Position numbers and translations under genes: made by a program. Source: Rosa chinensis (lineage: Eukaryota; Streptophyta; Magnoliopsida; Rosales; Rosaceae). Taken from it: a stretch of 64,000 nucleotides of DNA. The notes under the pieces are model-generated. The model made no database searches. It was not told where the DNA came from and saw nothing but the letters and a program-made list of their open reading frames with translations. Location of the stretch: NCBI RefSeq assembly GCF_002994745.2, contig NC_037094.1:25583001-25647000 (forward strand), in the 5' to 3' direction. Positions within the stretch are counted from its first letter, which is position 1. Each line of letters opens with the position of its first letter. Below, one piece after another: positions 32,415 through 44,357 of the stretch.

Positions 32415-34006
32415 CTAATATTTGCCCAACGCCAGATTTAGATGTTTGCCCAATTTAGACTCCAAGGCCTCTAAATCTTCGAATTCTTCAAATTCAAATT
32501 CTTCGCAATTTCCTTCATGGTTTCTCTCCCCCTGAAGGGAAGACTTGGAAACTCCCCCTGGATAATAAGGCTCAGATTCGCGAAACGTAACATCAAGAGA
32601 AACATACATAGTGCCAGTAAGGGGATCATAACAACGATAACCCTTTTGAAATTCCACATAACCAACAAACATACACTTACGGGCACGAGGATCAAGCTTG
32701 CTGCGTTGAGGCTTGGGAATGTGAACATAGGTTACGCACCCAAACACGCGAGGTTCAAGATTTGGTAGCGACGGAAGTGACAGAAGTTTCTGAAGTGTCT
32801 GCTGAGGATTTTGAAATTCAATTACCCGAGAAGGAGTATGATTAATGAGGTAGGCGGCGGACTTCACAGCTTCTCCCCAATATTCACGAGGTACATGCAT
32901 GCCAAACAAAGAAGCACGGACAACTTCAAGTAACTGTCGATTCTTTCTTTCTGCCAATCCATTCTGTTGAGGAGTATAAGGGTTTGATGTCGAATTCCAT
33001 GACATTGCATAAACTCCTGCATAGGGCCATTGACATATTCACCACCATTGTCAGACTGGAAAATACGAATAGACTGTTGGTATTGCGTGGACACCATTTT
33101 ATGAAAATCTTGGAACATACATCACTCTTGTTCTTTAACAGAGATACCCAAGTCATACGAGTACAATCATCAATAAAAGTCACACAATACCGAGCTCCAA
33201 AAAGAGAAGGGATCTTGGCAGGACCCCAGACATCTGAATGAATCTTCATAAATGGAATGAGGCTTTTATTAAGACTAGGTGAATACGAAATTCTATGACT
33301 TTTAGCCAATTCACATACATCACAACGAAAATCAGAATCACTAACAACCGAAAACAAATGAGGTTGTAGTTTCTTAAGATAACTAAAAGATAGATGACCC
33401 AAATGACGATGCCATAGCCACACTGTTTCCTTAGCATTCTCTACTCCATTGACCTGATTCACTTGTCCTAACAACTGTTGTTCTCCACTCTCTGTCAGAT
33501 CCAAGTAGTAGAGTTTCCCCCTTCTAACACCATAACCAAGAATCCGCCCAGTCAGAATGTCCTGAAACACACAGAAAGAGGGATAAAAGGTCACAATACA
33601 TGCTAGTGCTAGAATAATTTGGCCAACAGATAGGAGATTATATGCCAATGAGGAAACAACCAACACAGAATCAAGGGCCAATGTAGTAGACAGGATCATT
33701 AGTTATATGATCATTAGTCATACCAGCAGTAGAAACAATATTTTGAGAGGAGGGTTTTAGCTTTTCTAAGAGACTAGGATCATTAGTCATATGGTCAGAT
33801 GCACCTGTATCAATTATCCAAGAACTATTCATAGATACCTTACCCTTCATACCTGACTGTGCTACATTGGCGGAGGCAGTAGATGGCTGCGTTTCCTTTG
33901 TAGTAGCCACATCAGCTTTTCCAAGGTTCTTCCGCGGTTTCTTAGTGAAATCCCACCAATCAGGGTAGCCAATCACTTCATAACACCGTTGCTTGCTATG
34001 TCCCAA
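32415..34006 (-). pseudogene. Copia D protease and integrase, frameshifted
   Basis: The segment holds the nucleocapsid knuckle (CPVCRDLGHSKQRC, about 34020-33979), the protease site SSWIIDTGASDHMT, the HHCC finger (WHRHLGHLS ... CDVCELAKS), and integrase catalytic blocks HSDVWGP, FQSDNGGEY and NGLAERKN. They lie in at least four different frames, with breaks near 33680, 33115, 33000 and 32450. Each domain alone is well preserved, which fits very recent decay or accumulated sequence errors. Confidence 0.8.
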
Positions 34007-34149
34007 ATCTCTACAAACTGGACACTTTGTATTTGCATATGGATTTGTTTTACCTGGAGGCGATGTTGTGAGGGAGTTGAAAAACCTGAGGAGGGTCCCT
34101 GTTTACGTTGGACAGCCAAGGCATAGGATTCAGAGGCGTGTCCCATTGC

Positions 34150-34827
34150 CTACCTCTCAGAATGCACCTTCCGAACATATGCATAACTTTGCTCCAAGTC
34201 AAATTTTGGGTCTTTTCGCAGAATCTCACCACGGACTTGATCATACTCTGAATCGAGTCCACTAAGGAACATGTGAACTCGCATACGTGCCATGGCAGTG
34301 GTCTCTTGAACAACTGCAGCCACTATGTTATTCTGAGAAGCCATACGCTGATCAATTTCCTGAAACATTCCCACCAATTCATTGTAGTAGGTAGGAAGAG
34401 TCCGGCCATTCTGTTTTGCTCCAAAGCACTTCTTATTTAGTTCAAAAATCCTTGTTTCATTAGAATCATCATAAAAGGTCTTCTCAACAGCTTCCCACAC
34501 ATCTTTGGCTGTTGGAAGTCGGATATACCGATTCATGAGTGATGGCTCCATGGAATCAATTAGCCAACTCTTCACTTTTTCATTCTCAGTGGTCCAAACT
34601 TCAAATTCAGCAGAATCTACATTCAGTGCAACTCTAGCTCCAGTGAGGTAGCCGACTTTTCCGCGTGCTCCAATCCTCATCTTCATAAGAGGTGCCCATA
34701 TGGTGTAATTGGATTCATTCAGGGCAATGCCAGTTGGAAACGCTGAGTTGTCTTGAGTGGTGGTATGATAATGATTAATAATAGGGGACATGTTGTGGAG
34801 TGCAAGGGTGGCAGCGTCGTCCTCCAT
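34150..34827 (-). pseudogene. gag: Copia D gag, N-terminal 225 codons
   Basis: The frame from 34827 carries the gag motif LNESNYTIWAPLMKMRI and the capsid helices (DVWEAVEKTFYDDSNETRIF, YYNELVGMFQEIDQRM, FLSGLDSEYDQVRGEIL), then stops at KVHSER. The rest, including the zinc knuckle, lies in another frame. A possible splice acceptor TTTTTTAACAG lies about 20 bases before the ATG (AG at 34845-34846), recalling the leader introns of B and C. Confidence 0.8.
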
Positions 34828-35163
34828 TTAGTAGAAATAGGGACCTGTTAAAAAAAAAGAGAAAACAAACAGAACTGTAGAAGACTAGCTGGAGCAGTGC
34901 AGCCGGCTTGACGGCTTGGGCTGCAGAGCAGGTTGGGCGGCAGAGCTTGTCGGCTGCAGCAGGTCCTGTCGGTTTACCAGCTAACCACGTGATGCTTGTC
35001 AGCAAGGTTGTAAGCTTGTCGACAAGTTTTGTAGGGTTACTGTGCTACGGCTTTCAAGACTGACCGTGGCAGTTGGAGAGAATTAATTCGTTCAGGTAGT
35101 TCGTAAGGTTCTTCGAAATTCGGATTTCGGGTTTCAGAGGAATACAGTGCAGGTATTCAGCCT

Positions 35164-35175
35164 GCTTTGATACCA
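35164..35175 (-). other. Copia D primer-binding site
   Basis: On the minus strand TGGTATCAAAGC abuts the LTR end with no spacer. It resembles the initiator-Met site TGGTATCAGAGC common in plant copia elements. Confidence 0.7.
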
Positions 35176-35347
35176 ACTTGAAAATAAGAATTCAATGTGT
35201 TTGGAATTCTTCAATTATTTACCCTCAAAGAATAGGGTTTATAAAGTGATACAAGAGTAATCCTAAAAGGAAACGATCTCCTACAATTATACAGAGAGAC
35301 GAAATCTATATGTACAAGGAAAGTAAATATTTACAGAATATTCTACA
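35176..35347 (-). repeat. 5' LTR of copia D
   Basis: 172 bp, starts TGTAGAATATTC on the minus strand and ends TTTTCAAGT next to the primer site. Confidence 0.88.
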
Positions 35348-35399
35348 AAAACAAAGGGTGTCAATTGTTCATATCTTACAAATGTGATAGTGACAGGAT

Positions 35400-35985
35400 G
35401 AGGATATGTACCTCAAGAGTGATAAAACCACAAAGAGCCTAAAAATGTGTTATAGCAAGTGCCATCTCAGGCTTGTGATTATCGTCTTGTATTCTTGTAA
35501 GCACTTGGCATAAACTTGTGCAAAACCTTGGCCAAATCCTTATCCGGATGTGCCAGTATCGACAATGCCTTTCTCTCAGAAAGCACCTAATTCCCAAACA
35601 AGCACGAAACCATTACAATACTTGATTTAAATATATTGATGATTCTGATGCATAAACTGAATTAGGACAGTAATGGTAACAGTACCTTAAAGAAGAAAGG
35701 GATGTCAGAGCCCTTTTGGACGACTTTATGACCAAGCAGCTTATTGGAGTTGGCTGAAACCCAGTCTTTGAGGGACATAGACATGCCATTGAGATCCTGA
35801 ATTCCTGATGAATCAAGAATGAGGGTCCAGAATCATGGTTTCCCATCCACAACTCAACATAAGGCTTTTCCCACTTCAAAGCCAGAATTGGAGGTATAGA
35901 GCCTGGCCACATCAGAGTCCGGGCCTTTCTTCCCCAATCATAGTTTTGAACAGAGTAGCTCTGCCTCTGAACACTCCTCTACCTC
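35400..35985 (-). pseudogene. Mannose-6-phosphate isomerase 5' relic
   Basis: On the minus strand SYSVQNYDWGRKAR opens the type I phosphomannose isomerase family, which interconverts fructose-6-P and mannose-6-P for GDP-mannose and ascorbate synthesis. KWEKPYVELWMGNHDSG matches the KPYAELWMGTHESG block. After an intron (GT at about 35683), LSERKALSILAHPDKDLAKV matches the zinc/substrate AKALSIQAHPDK block, and then, after a frame change, DDNHKPEMALA. A stop interrupts before ALCGF. Frameshifts, the stop and absence of later exons mark a pseudogene. Copia D inserted about 50 bases beyond it. Confidence 0.75.
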
Positions 35986-36186
35986 GGCTTCATGGATTTG
36001 TGGATCAATGACTTCTTCATTGATCAATTTGGGCAATCTGTTATTGACTGGCTAAGCAATTAGCAAGTGAGAAACAGAACAAGACCAGTGTTATATATTG
36101 GAATGGAGATGAATTGTAGATGAAAGGTTGTGATTATCACTCAAAGTGAAAGAGAATGAGATGCTTGTGAGCATAAGCACATATCC

Positions 36187-36204
36187 CTCTCTCTCTCTCT
36201 CTCT
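36187..36204 (+). repeat. (CT)9 microsatellite
   Basis: Uninterrupted CT dinucleotides in intergenic DNA. Confidence 0.85.
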
Positions 36205-36488
36205 TCTATTAACATCTGCTTCAGTTCCATTGAATTCTGATTTGGTTGAGCAATGTATATAGAACTAATGATCACTCAAGTGCCCAGTTCCACTTTACTT
36301 GTATGTCATCCACTTGCTCATAGTTTTATTGAGAAGTGAGGTTTGGATTGCTATGGGTTGTAGTTATTCGGGAATAAGTTTGTGCTTTTATACTATGGTA
36401 GTAATGGTACGTATATATGCAATTCTACTCTGAAGTCTGAACTATTCTTGATTATGATGAAATAATTTCCATTCTAAAGAAACTTTCA

Positions 36489-36749
36489 GGACACGTTTAC
36501 TTACTTGGAAGGAAAGGGAATGATTACGGGGTAAAAACATTCCTGCGTTTACTAACACATAAAGGAATCAGAATGGATGTAGGTCCCACCTCCTTATCAG
36601 GAATCGATTCCTGAATACTCAGGAATTCGATTACGAAGGGGGGAGATGGGTTTAGGAATCACTCCGGAATCAATACCGATTCCTTTCTTCTCCCATTCCA
36701 CTTGTCTCCGATTCATGATTATTTTCCATTCCAAGTAAGTAAACGTGCC
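36489..36749. mobile_element. MITE, about 261 bp
   Basis: Inverted termini: left GGACACGTTTACTTACTTGG, right (complement) GGCACGTTTACTTACTTGGA, extending about 25 bases with few mismatches. It has no coding capacity. Flanks read TTCA and ATCA, so the target duplication and superfamily are uncertain. Confidence 0.7.
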
Positions 36750-36840
36750 ATCAGGTTAAACCTAGTGAGGGTTTGCTCATATGCTTGATTTTGCGAAGAT
36801 GATATCTTGGTTTCATAGCTCACGATTCAGCACCTAGCAC

Positions 36841-37097
36841 TTGCGGTCTAGACTATCTCTGGCTGGGTCATACACCAAATAATGAGTTCAATTTGGAAGC
36901 GGACAGCCTAAGTTGAGGTTTTCGTACAAGTTGGATCTACTTTTTTCAATGTGTCGCCCGTGGAGGTGAAGAAAATAGGGTTCAATCTGGTATGGAGTGA
37001 CAAACAGGAAGATTTAAGGGGATTTGATGATGAGCAGCATAGTCCGTGTTCTCTCCAATATAGTTCTTCACCAACATACAGCAGGATGCTTAGTTAG
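36841..37097 (+). pseudogene. C-JID domain relic (TNL 3' end), copy 2
   Basis: Reads DYLWLGHTPNNEFNLEADS, one frame change, VEVFVQVGSTFFNV, then VEVKKIGFNLVWSDKQEDLR, matching the end of the C-JID domain (TNL2: EYLWLGHISHNKFNSEGGD ... KTGVSLVWDTKQADFR). With copy 1 it shows that at least one more TNL once stood between TNL1 and TNL2. Confidence 0.7.
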
Positions 37098-37185
37098 GAC
37101 AATCAAATTGATTCATTGTGACAATATGTACTGTATCTGCCAAATAATGTGCGTACATAAATAATCAAATCATGTGAAATATCTT

Positions 37186-37415
37186 TTTTTTTTTTTTTTG
37201 TGAGGTTTGGACGACAATAGTAACCACACACACACCCTCATGCAGTGTATCCCAGTGTAGCCGGACTAATCACTGCACCGCAGACGCACGAACCTTTGGT
37301 GTTTAATCAACCTAGGTCCCTCAAATCTGCTGGCCATGGGGTGGAGCTAGGATTCGAACGCTAGACATGGGGGTTCCAGACTAGGTCGCTCGACCAACAC
37401 ACCACACCACGTGGT
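37186..37415 (-). mobile_element. tRNA-derived SINE with 16-bp target duplication
   Basis: On the minus strand about 215 bases end in an A run (T run at 37184-37199 on plus). A polymerase III B-box-like GTTCGAATCC lies near 37350. The flanks carry a perfect direct repeat TCATGTGAAATATCTT (37170-37185 and 37416-37431), the signature of LINE-assisted insertion. The A box is weak. Confidence 0.75.
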
Positions 37416-37431
37416 TCATGTGAAATATCTT

Positions 37432-38089
37432 GGTTTAGCTGCATTTGATCAGGGGTGTATAGTTACATACTTACATAGGGCGTTATGTTCAGGAAGCCTT
37501 GATGGGCAATAGCCCAACCTGTGCTGTAGTCCATGAGGTTTTCTATTTGCTCTTAATGCATAATTTTAATTAGCCTAAGCTAACCTAGCTCTCTATTAAT
37601 AAAGTGAGGTCTAGCTAACAGTACTTTTGGTGTCTTTTTGGATCTTACAAAGTTACAATATTGTCTCTCATGAGAAAATTTTAGGTAGGCAGGAGTGCCA
37701 TCTGATTGATACGCCCAATCAATTAAGTTTCTTCGATTTTTAATTATATTTTGAAATTACCTATATTTAATTAAAATAAAATCTATAAAATACCTCCCCG
37801 TATAGACACTGATTGGTTAAATATATTGCTACGTGGCATGTCTGCCTTACTTAAATATCTTTCGTCTCTCATATCATAGGCTATAGAGAGCTAATGACGA
37901 GTGGCACCTTGTTCATAATGCTGCTGTGCATTTCCTTGCTTAATTAAAGCATGTAGCATCAAACGGGACGCTGCCATGTGTCAAAGTAATAATTTGGTTT
38001 TAAACCAATCAATTAAATCAACGCACACTTGCTTGATTAAATCAAAGCCCTATTGTTTTTGTTTCTGAAAATCAGACAGAGATTCCTTC
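37432..38089. other. Intergenic, no supported feature
   Basis: AT-rich; I see no gene or repeat here. Confidence 0.45.
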
Positions 38090-38218
38090 GCGAAAATGGC
38101 GGAAGTTTCAATTTGAGAAGTTTTGGGTTTCTGAACCACTCATTCAAGCTTCATGGCATCCAGAATCATCATCAAGTACTGGTGTTGTTAATGTCTTTCT
38201 GGTTGTGCTTCTGCTCTG
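38090..38218 (+). mobile_element. LINE (L1-type) relic, left part
   Basis: Reads KWRKFQFEKFWVSEPLIQAS, resembling the region before the RT of plant L1 elements (FRFEKFWL...). The right part resumes at 48907 beyond gypsy G, whose target duplication CTCTG splits it. Confidence 0.5.
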
Positions 38219-38551
38219 TGTTTTGATAGTCAAATCTGCTTTCCTGTATTAACTTGGAATAGGCCCTTCTTTTCTTTTATCTGTGTTATTGGCAAAACAC
38301 CTCGTTTTACTTATTTGCTAAACGCATCGTTTTAGGTTTCCCTCGTGATGGAATATTGTGTAATTCACGTGATGGCGTTCACCTGTGTCAGTGTGACACG
38401 TATCCACATGGTGACGTTTCCAGCTATATGAGCTGCACCATAATAACGAATTCACCAAGCTGGATAATACTCATTTCAATTTCCCTTATTTTCTCTCTTT
38501 CAATTTATTTTGCTCTCTTGAATCCCAGTAGTTGTTGCCAAAACCCTAACA
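38219..38551 (+). repeat. 5' LTR of gypsy G
   Basis: 333 bp, TGTTTTGATAG...AACCCTAACA, aligned to 48567-48901 with many substitutions. Confidence 0.85.
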
Positions 38552-38589
38552 ATCTGGTATCAGAGATTCAGAGCCCTCGATCTGAGGGC

Positions 38590-40300
38590 ATGGTGAGGCT
38601 CAAGGGGGGTGGAAGAGCTCCTCCAGTGAGCCCACTCCGGTGGAATTTGATCTTCAGGTCCTCCGGGATGAAATGGCAGTTAAGTTCAGCACTATATAAG
38701 ACACAGTGGCTACCCTACGCTCTGAAGTCCTCGATGAAATTAGGTTGATGAGGTCTGAGACTAGGCATTTATAACTCCAGCAGAGTCAGCCTCAACTGAG
38801 TGTTGGGTCCATGCAGGTCCCTCTTGGCTCCACAACCTCTAGCTCTACGGTGTCATCAACCTCATCTGCTATGGCTACAGCTGCTTCCTTGTAGCTTGAA
38901 GGAGGAGGTAGCACATCTAAACCTAATTCTACTACTTCTCCTTTAAGCTTGACTGAAAATGATGTGATATTTGGATTCTCTAGTAAGGCTTACTCTAAAA
39001 TGATAAATTCTACTAGTATTGTGCAAACAACTAGTGCTATTCCTTATGGATCTGCTACTATTGGTAGCCAAAATTATAAGGATGCGTTTAACACCAGATC
39101 TAGCAGTACTAAATCTCAAGCACAGCATCAATTTTTCCAGCACAACAAATTTGGGTCACACCCTTTCAATTACTTCACTGGACCTTTTCATACAGCCACA
39201 CATGGATTAAACCCACACTCATATGGGTTTGCCCCAACTTCCCATTACAGATACACTGATCCCTTTGTCATGAGCTACTCAAGACCATATCAATACACAC
39301 CAATCAATTTCACCCCATATATACAACCCACCGTGCCATTTGCAATTCTTGCTTATTTAAACACACAGGCTGTCTCTTCAACAACCCCATCATAAGCATA
39401 CTTTACTCACACTACTAGCCAGAGTCATCTACATCCTCACATGTATTCTTAAATGACTAGCTCAGCACCAGATTATGTCTACTCACATCCTTACCAATCC
39501 CAGTCTTACAACAACCATCAGAACCATTATTTTTCTCCAAACGATCCCAATATGAGACAGATGAGATTGGAATTTTGCACATTCAGTGGTGGTGACCTTG
39601 TTGAATGGCTCAATAAGGCAGAGCGCGCAGTTTTTTGAATCTTACCAAATTCCTGAGGAGAAGAAACTAGCCATTGCAACTATGCATCTCACTGATAAAG
39701 CATCAGATAGGTGATAAATGTTTAGACATGAGTTTCCACCTACATGGCTTGGGCTAGCTGACTTGCTAATGAGGGAGTTTAGTAGCCACAATGTGCTAGA
39801 CTACCAAGCTGCCCTAGCTAGGATGTCACAAAATGGCAGTGTTGAACAATATATGGAGCAGTTCAAAAGGCTTTCAAGAAGAGCCCCATGTTTCTCACTG
39901 CAAGTTATGTTATCTTGTTTCTTTGGAGGACTCAAGAGTGAGATCAGGGCAGATGTGAAAGCATAAAAGTCTAAATCACTGTACGAAGCTTGTGAGTTGG
40001 CAAAGATCTATGAGGAGAAGAAGGCCAGCCAAAGAAATCACAGCAGGTCTACTCCTAATAGCAGGACATTCTCAGTTGCTCATACCATCCAATTTAGCAA
40101 GCCATCTGCTTCTAGAGCAGGGACTCAACCAGGGAGACTGCAAACTAGCCTAACCAAGCCTATAAATTTGAATAATCCTATAGCACACAACACATGCAAT
40201 GCAAGTCATGGGAACATGAGGCTCTCTCCAGCTGAGTACCAAGAGAGACAAGCCAGGAATCAGTGTTTTCTACTACGAGGAGTTGTTTAGGCCTGGCCAT
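38590..40300 (+). pseudogene. Gypsy G gag remnant
   Basis: Open pieces separated by stops: a Gln/Tyr/Pro/His-rich stretch (39120-39520), then MRLEFCTFSGGDLVEWLNKA (39557 on) and FRHEFPPTWLGLADLLMREF (39721 on), the retrotransposon gag domain, and SQNGSVEQYMEQFKRLSRRA. Gag packages element RNA in functional relatives. Several breaks are TAG or TAA where relatives would have CAG or CAA. Confidence 0.75.
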
Positions 40301-40479
40301 AACTATAAAAAAAGGCCAACTCATGGTCATTGAAGTTGTACAAGATGAAACTGATCATCCTGAGTTAGCTGACACTAAGATAGGAGAAGAAGTCCCCCAT
40401 GAGAGTGAAGTCCAAGAAGCTGAAGTCCAACTACAAGTAATTGGAGAACAAGACAGCTCAGACACAATGCAACTAAAGG

Positions 40480-41671
40480 GAGTTTTTAACAAGAAGCAAG
40501 TACATGTATTGATAGATGCTAGAGCATCACACAACTTCATACACCCATCTTTGCTCAAGAAATCTCAAACATAATCATTGACATCAAACCCCTGAAAGTG
40601 AGATTGGCCAGTGGTGCTTTGATGCAGACAAATGGGCAGGTAAGGGTGGATTTGCAACTCTAGCAATTCACATTTTCTACTGACTTTTATGTTTTACCAA
40701 TTTCAGGTTGTGAGATGGTTTTAGGGGCTGCTTGGCTTAAAAAATTGGGAGACATCACTTGGAATTTTGAAATAATGAAAATGCAATTCCACTATAATCA
40801 TGACAAGTATATTCTACAAGGTGAAACTAAGTCCCACGCTTCTGTGATTAGCTGCAAGTCTATGACTAGGCTTCTCAAAAAAGAGAAAGAAGTAGTGAAG
40901 GTTCAGCTAAATCCTATCACCACAGAGAATGAGCCAAGCAAAGTACACCCTAAGATTCAGCAACTGCTCCACCGATATAGTGAAGTTTTTCAGCCTTCCA
41001 CAACTCTACCACCAACTAGGGAACAAGATCACATAATTGAGCTGTTGCCAAGCACCACTGCCATCAATGTTAGGCCTTACAGGTAGCCTCATTTTCAAAA
41101 GTCAGAAATAGAAAAAATTATGTAGGAAATATTGGAAAATGGGATAATTAGACCAAGTGTTTCACCATTCTCTTCACCTGTATTGTTGGTAAAAAAGAAA
41201 GATGGGACTTGGAGAATGTGTATTGATTATAGATCCTTGAATTCAGCCACTGTCAAGGATAGGTATCCAATCACTGTGGTTGATGAGCTAATAGATGAGG
41301 TGAATGGTGCAACCATGTACACTAAACTGGATTTGAGGTCTGGATACCATCAAATTAGAATGGTAGAAAGGGATATTAGCAAAACTGCTTTTAGAACACA
41401 TTTAGGGCCTTATGAGTTCCTAGTAATGCCCTTTGGCATGACTAATGCCCCATCTACCTTTCAATTAATCATGAATGACATCTTGAGAAACTATCTGAGA
41501 AAATATGTTTTGGTAATTTTTGATGACATTCTTATTTATAATGCATCACTAGATAAGCATTTGATACATTTACAGCAGGTCTTTGAAAAGCTGCAACAGA
41601 ATTCATTGAAAGTCAAAGACAGCAAGTGCTCCTCTAGGGTTCAACAGGTGGAATACCTTGGTCATGCATAA
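40480..41671 (+). pseudogene. Gypsy G protease and reverse transcriptase remnant
   Basis: KKQVHVLIDARASHNFIHPS shows the retropepsin site, with the usual Asp-Ser/Thr-Gly changed to Asp-Ala-Arg. RT reads [20 protein letters not shown], then [54 protein letters not shown] and [12 protein letters not shown], where the catalytic YxDD is changed to FDD context. In-frame stops near 41085 and 41125 separate the pieces. Confidence 0.8.
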
Positions 41672-41755
41672 GTGCAAAGGGAGTAGTTGTAGACCCTTCA
41701 AAAATTGAATGCATCAGGAATTGGCCAAAATCTAAGACCTTGAAGGGACTAAGAG

Positions 41756-44352
41756 TGTAACGTCCTGTATCTCAATTTACCTGTTTTCTAGTCATTTGGA
41801 CGGTAAACGACAATTAATTTCATTTTTTACTTTGTTTCGGTACTTTTAGTGGCCCTAAAAGTTGACTTTTTGTTCGGGTCAAAATTTGAGAAAATTTCTT
41901 TCATGAAAGTCATAGAGGACGTTAAACCGAGCACGTGCATATGTGGTACGTAAAAATTGGAGTTCGTATGCAAAAGTTATAAGCGAAATACGAAAGTTAC
42001 TGTAGATGGTAAGTAGTATAAATTCAAATTTTTTATTGTGGCCGGGTAACTCTCTCTCTCTCCTCCCCCGCGCTCTCTCTCTTTTCCCCGAGCTCTCTCT
42101 CTCTCCTCTGCAACTTCGGCTCTCTCTCCACTCCGGCCACCAAACGACACCCAACCGGCACCGTTCGACTCGTCTCCACCTCCAGGTCACGCCCACGGTG
42201 GTATTTCACGGCATCATGGCTGGAAAATGAAGAACCAACACCGAGAAGATTACAGTTACTGTAGCATAAGTGGTCAATGCCGGTTTCTCTCGATTTCGAC
42301 CACCACAAGCAACAAAACTAGGTTTTTGGAAGCGCCTTGAATCGTACTTCATGCTCTCCAAACCTCTTGCAGCGATTCGAAGCGTGGAGGAAGAAAGCAT
42401 AATTGGAAAATTTCACTGTACAATCGGGTTGCTTAATTGTTCGACCACTTCGAGGTATTTTCTGACTTTGTCACGGTTGAGAAAGTTGTTAGGCTTGTTG
42501 AGTAGGTGTTGCTGCCAAAATTTGGTGGCCAGCGGTGCGTGGGGCCCACGTACCACCACTGTGGGTGGCGCGTAGAGGCGCGTAATGCAAGTTTCTGGCT
42601 TCAATTTTTAGCTAGTTAAATCCTATATTTTTGTAGAGGTTGAATATGTGATTTTGGTGAATTTTGGAGAAGTTGATATCGATTGTGAATTTCCGAAGTT
42701 TGGAGTTTCGGAGGTCAATTTATGGGAATCCAACCTTTGGATTTCCCTTGTTTCCGCTATGAAATACTTTAATTGACGGATTGATATTAGTGGTGGAGTT
42801 TGGCTTGAATCAGAAAAGAAATGGAGATATTGGTTTACGAGGGGTTTTCGGGTTTCGTTTTAGAATCGTATTTATTTGTCGAATTGTTGTTTACGAAATA
42901 TAATTTTGTATAGGACGAGGTACCGACCCATCACTTGACGAAGATCCTTACGCTTGGGTACCATGTTAGCCGTATCGTAGACCTTTGATTTTAATGATAC
43001 ATGCAAAGTATTTTCTGAATTATTGATTTACTCATTTATCGTTTCAATTATCGAGCATATATTTTGATCTCGGATTATAAATTGATTTCTAAAATGAATT
43101 GGTTTTGAATTTATTTTGATGTATTGATTGATTTTCCATCATGACTTTCGGATATGAATTTATTATGCTCGGATTTGAATTTATGATTTATGTTGATTTT
43201 TTGACGAATTATTTTCCGAGGTGATTTCTGGAATTGCATATTATATTTTCATTCGCCGATTTTGAGTTTTCTGAAAGGTGTTTGAAAATGAGATTTTCGA
43301 GGGAATTATACTCATCTATTATTTCTTGCTTATTTGTTGTTGGTATTGAGAAGATACTTTTGGTGTGTGGGACACGTCGATGATATATTTGGTTTACTGT
43401 GAGAATTTGGGGAAGCTTTATGGATTTTGGTTTGCAAATATTTTTCTTATGTCGTACTTCGGGTGATTATTTGTCATACTAGCATTGAGTCCGCCTTTGT
43501 GGCGACGTGTATGGGATCACAGAAGCCCGTCCGCCTTTGTGGCGCTGGTTACTGCCTTTGTGACAATAATACTGAAGCCTAGTATCCTAATCGCCACACA
43601 TAGTGGCGTAAGGGTATATACGGGAGTATGGGAGTACTTTAGCCTGGGAGGCTATCACCCGAGCCTAGGAGGCTCACTCGTATGGCTATCATCTTCCCCT
43701 ACTTATTATATTATTTTTGACTAGCGGGGCTGGTCCGATTTCCCATAACCAGCAGGGCTGGCTTGTCTTTACTAGGTTCTTGATTTTAAAGATAAATATT
43801 TTACCATAGTTGCATGCATCGAGTTTTTTTAAAAGAATAAATATGGGAAAGCATGAAGTCCCTTTCTTTATAATTACTTATTTTTATCCACTCATGCTAA
43901 CGTTTTTATGTACTTTCCCCATGAGCCCTTCGGTTTCATTTGCCCAGTCTGCAGAGTAGCTGGTTCGGCATAGTAGGATTCAGGGCATAGCATCTGCTGC
44001 TGTTATTTTCATATTGTAGGTTAATCGCTGAACCTACTTGTATTATGAATTCTTTTTCTCTTTTAGATTGCTCTGATAACATGTGGGACAAATGTTGTAA
44101 AGTTTGGGAGTTACCCTTGTATAATTGGATTGTGTTGTATTGTTCAGATTTTAGTTGTTAATTGTGGAGTTGTTGTGATTTGGGGAGCAGGGCGGCTCCA
44201 GAAGAATAAGGATGGCTTATTAGAAGTGTAAATGTGTTTCTACAAGTTTTGGGTAGTCAATTTTAGGGGTGACTCTGCCGAATTTTTGGTAGAGTTATTC
44301 CTAAAGTGGGCCCCACAAGCCCACCTCAGATTTCAGGGGGCGGGTCCTGTCA
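41756..44352 (+). repeat. Solo LTR of a large gypsy element
   Basis: A 2,597-bp block starting TGTAACGTCCTG and ending GGGTCCTGTCA interrupts the G pol codons for KGLRGFLGL. Its flanks AAGAG (41751-41755) and GAGAG (44353-44357) are a target duplication with one mismatch. It has LTR-type TG...CA ends and no internal domain, so a solo LTR from LTR-LTR recombination is inferred. It includes degenerate CT runs (42051-42115) and short CCGCCTTTGTGGCG repeats (43490-43565). Confidence 0.75.
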
Positions 44353-44357
44353 GAGAG

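Larger units (their letters stand above)
29951..35347 (-). mobile_element. Copia element D, identical LTRs, non-canonical end
   Basis: The 5,397-bp element has 172-bp LTRs that appear identical and a perfect 5-bp target duplication AAAAC (29946-29950 and 35348-35352). In element direction the LTR starts TGTAGAAT and ends TTTTCAAGT, not CA. Shifting the border to TG...CA destroys the target duplication. The primer-binding site TGGTATCAAAGC follows directly. Gag and pol are recognisable but broken by several frameshifts, so a recent insertion of a defective copy is inferred. Confidence 0.88.

Noticed and set aside
29954..35347. Canonical TG...CA borders for copia D
   Set aside because: They give no target duplication; the border three bases further out gives a perfect AAAAC.
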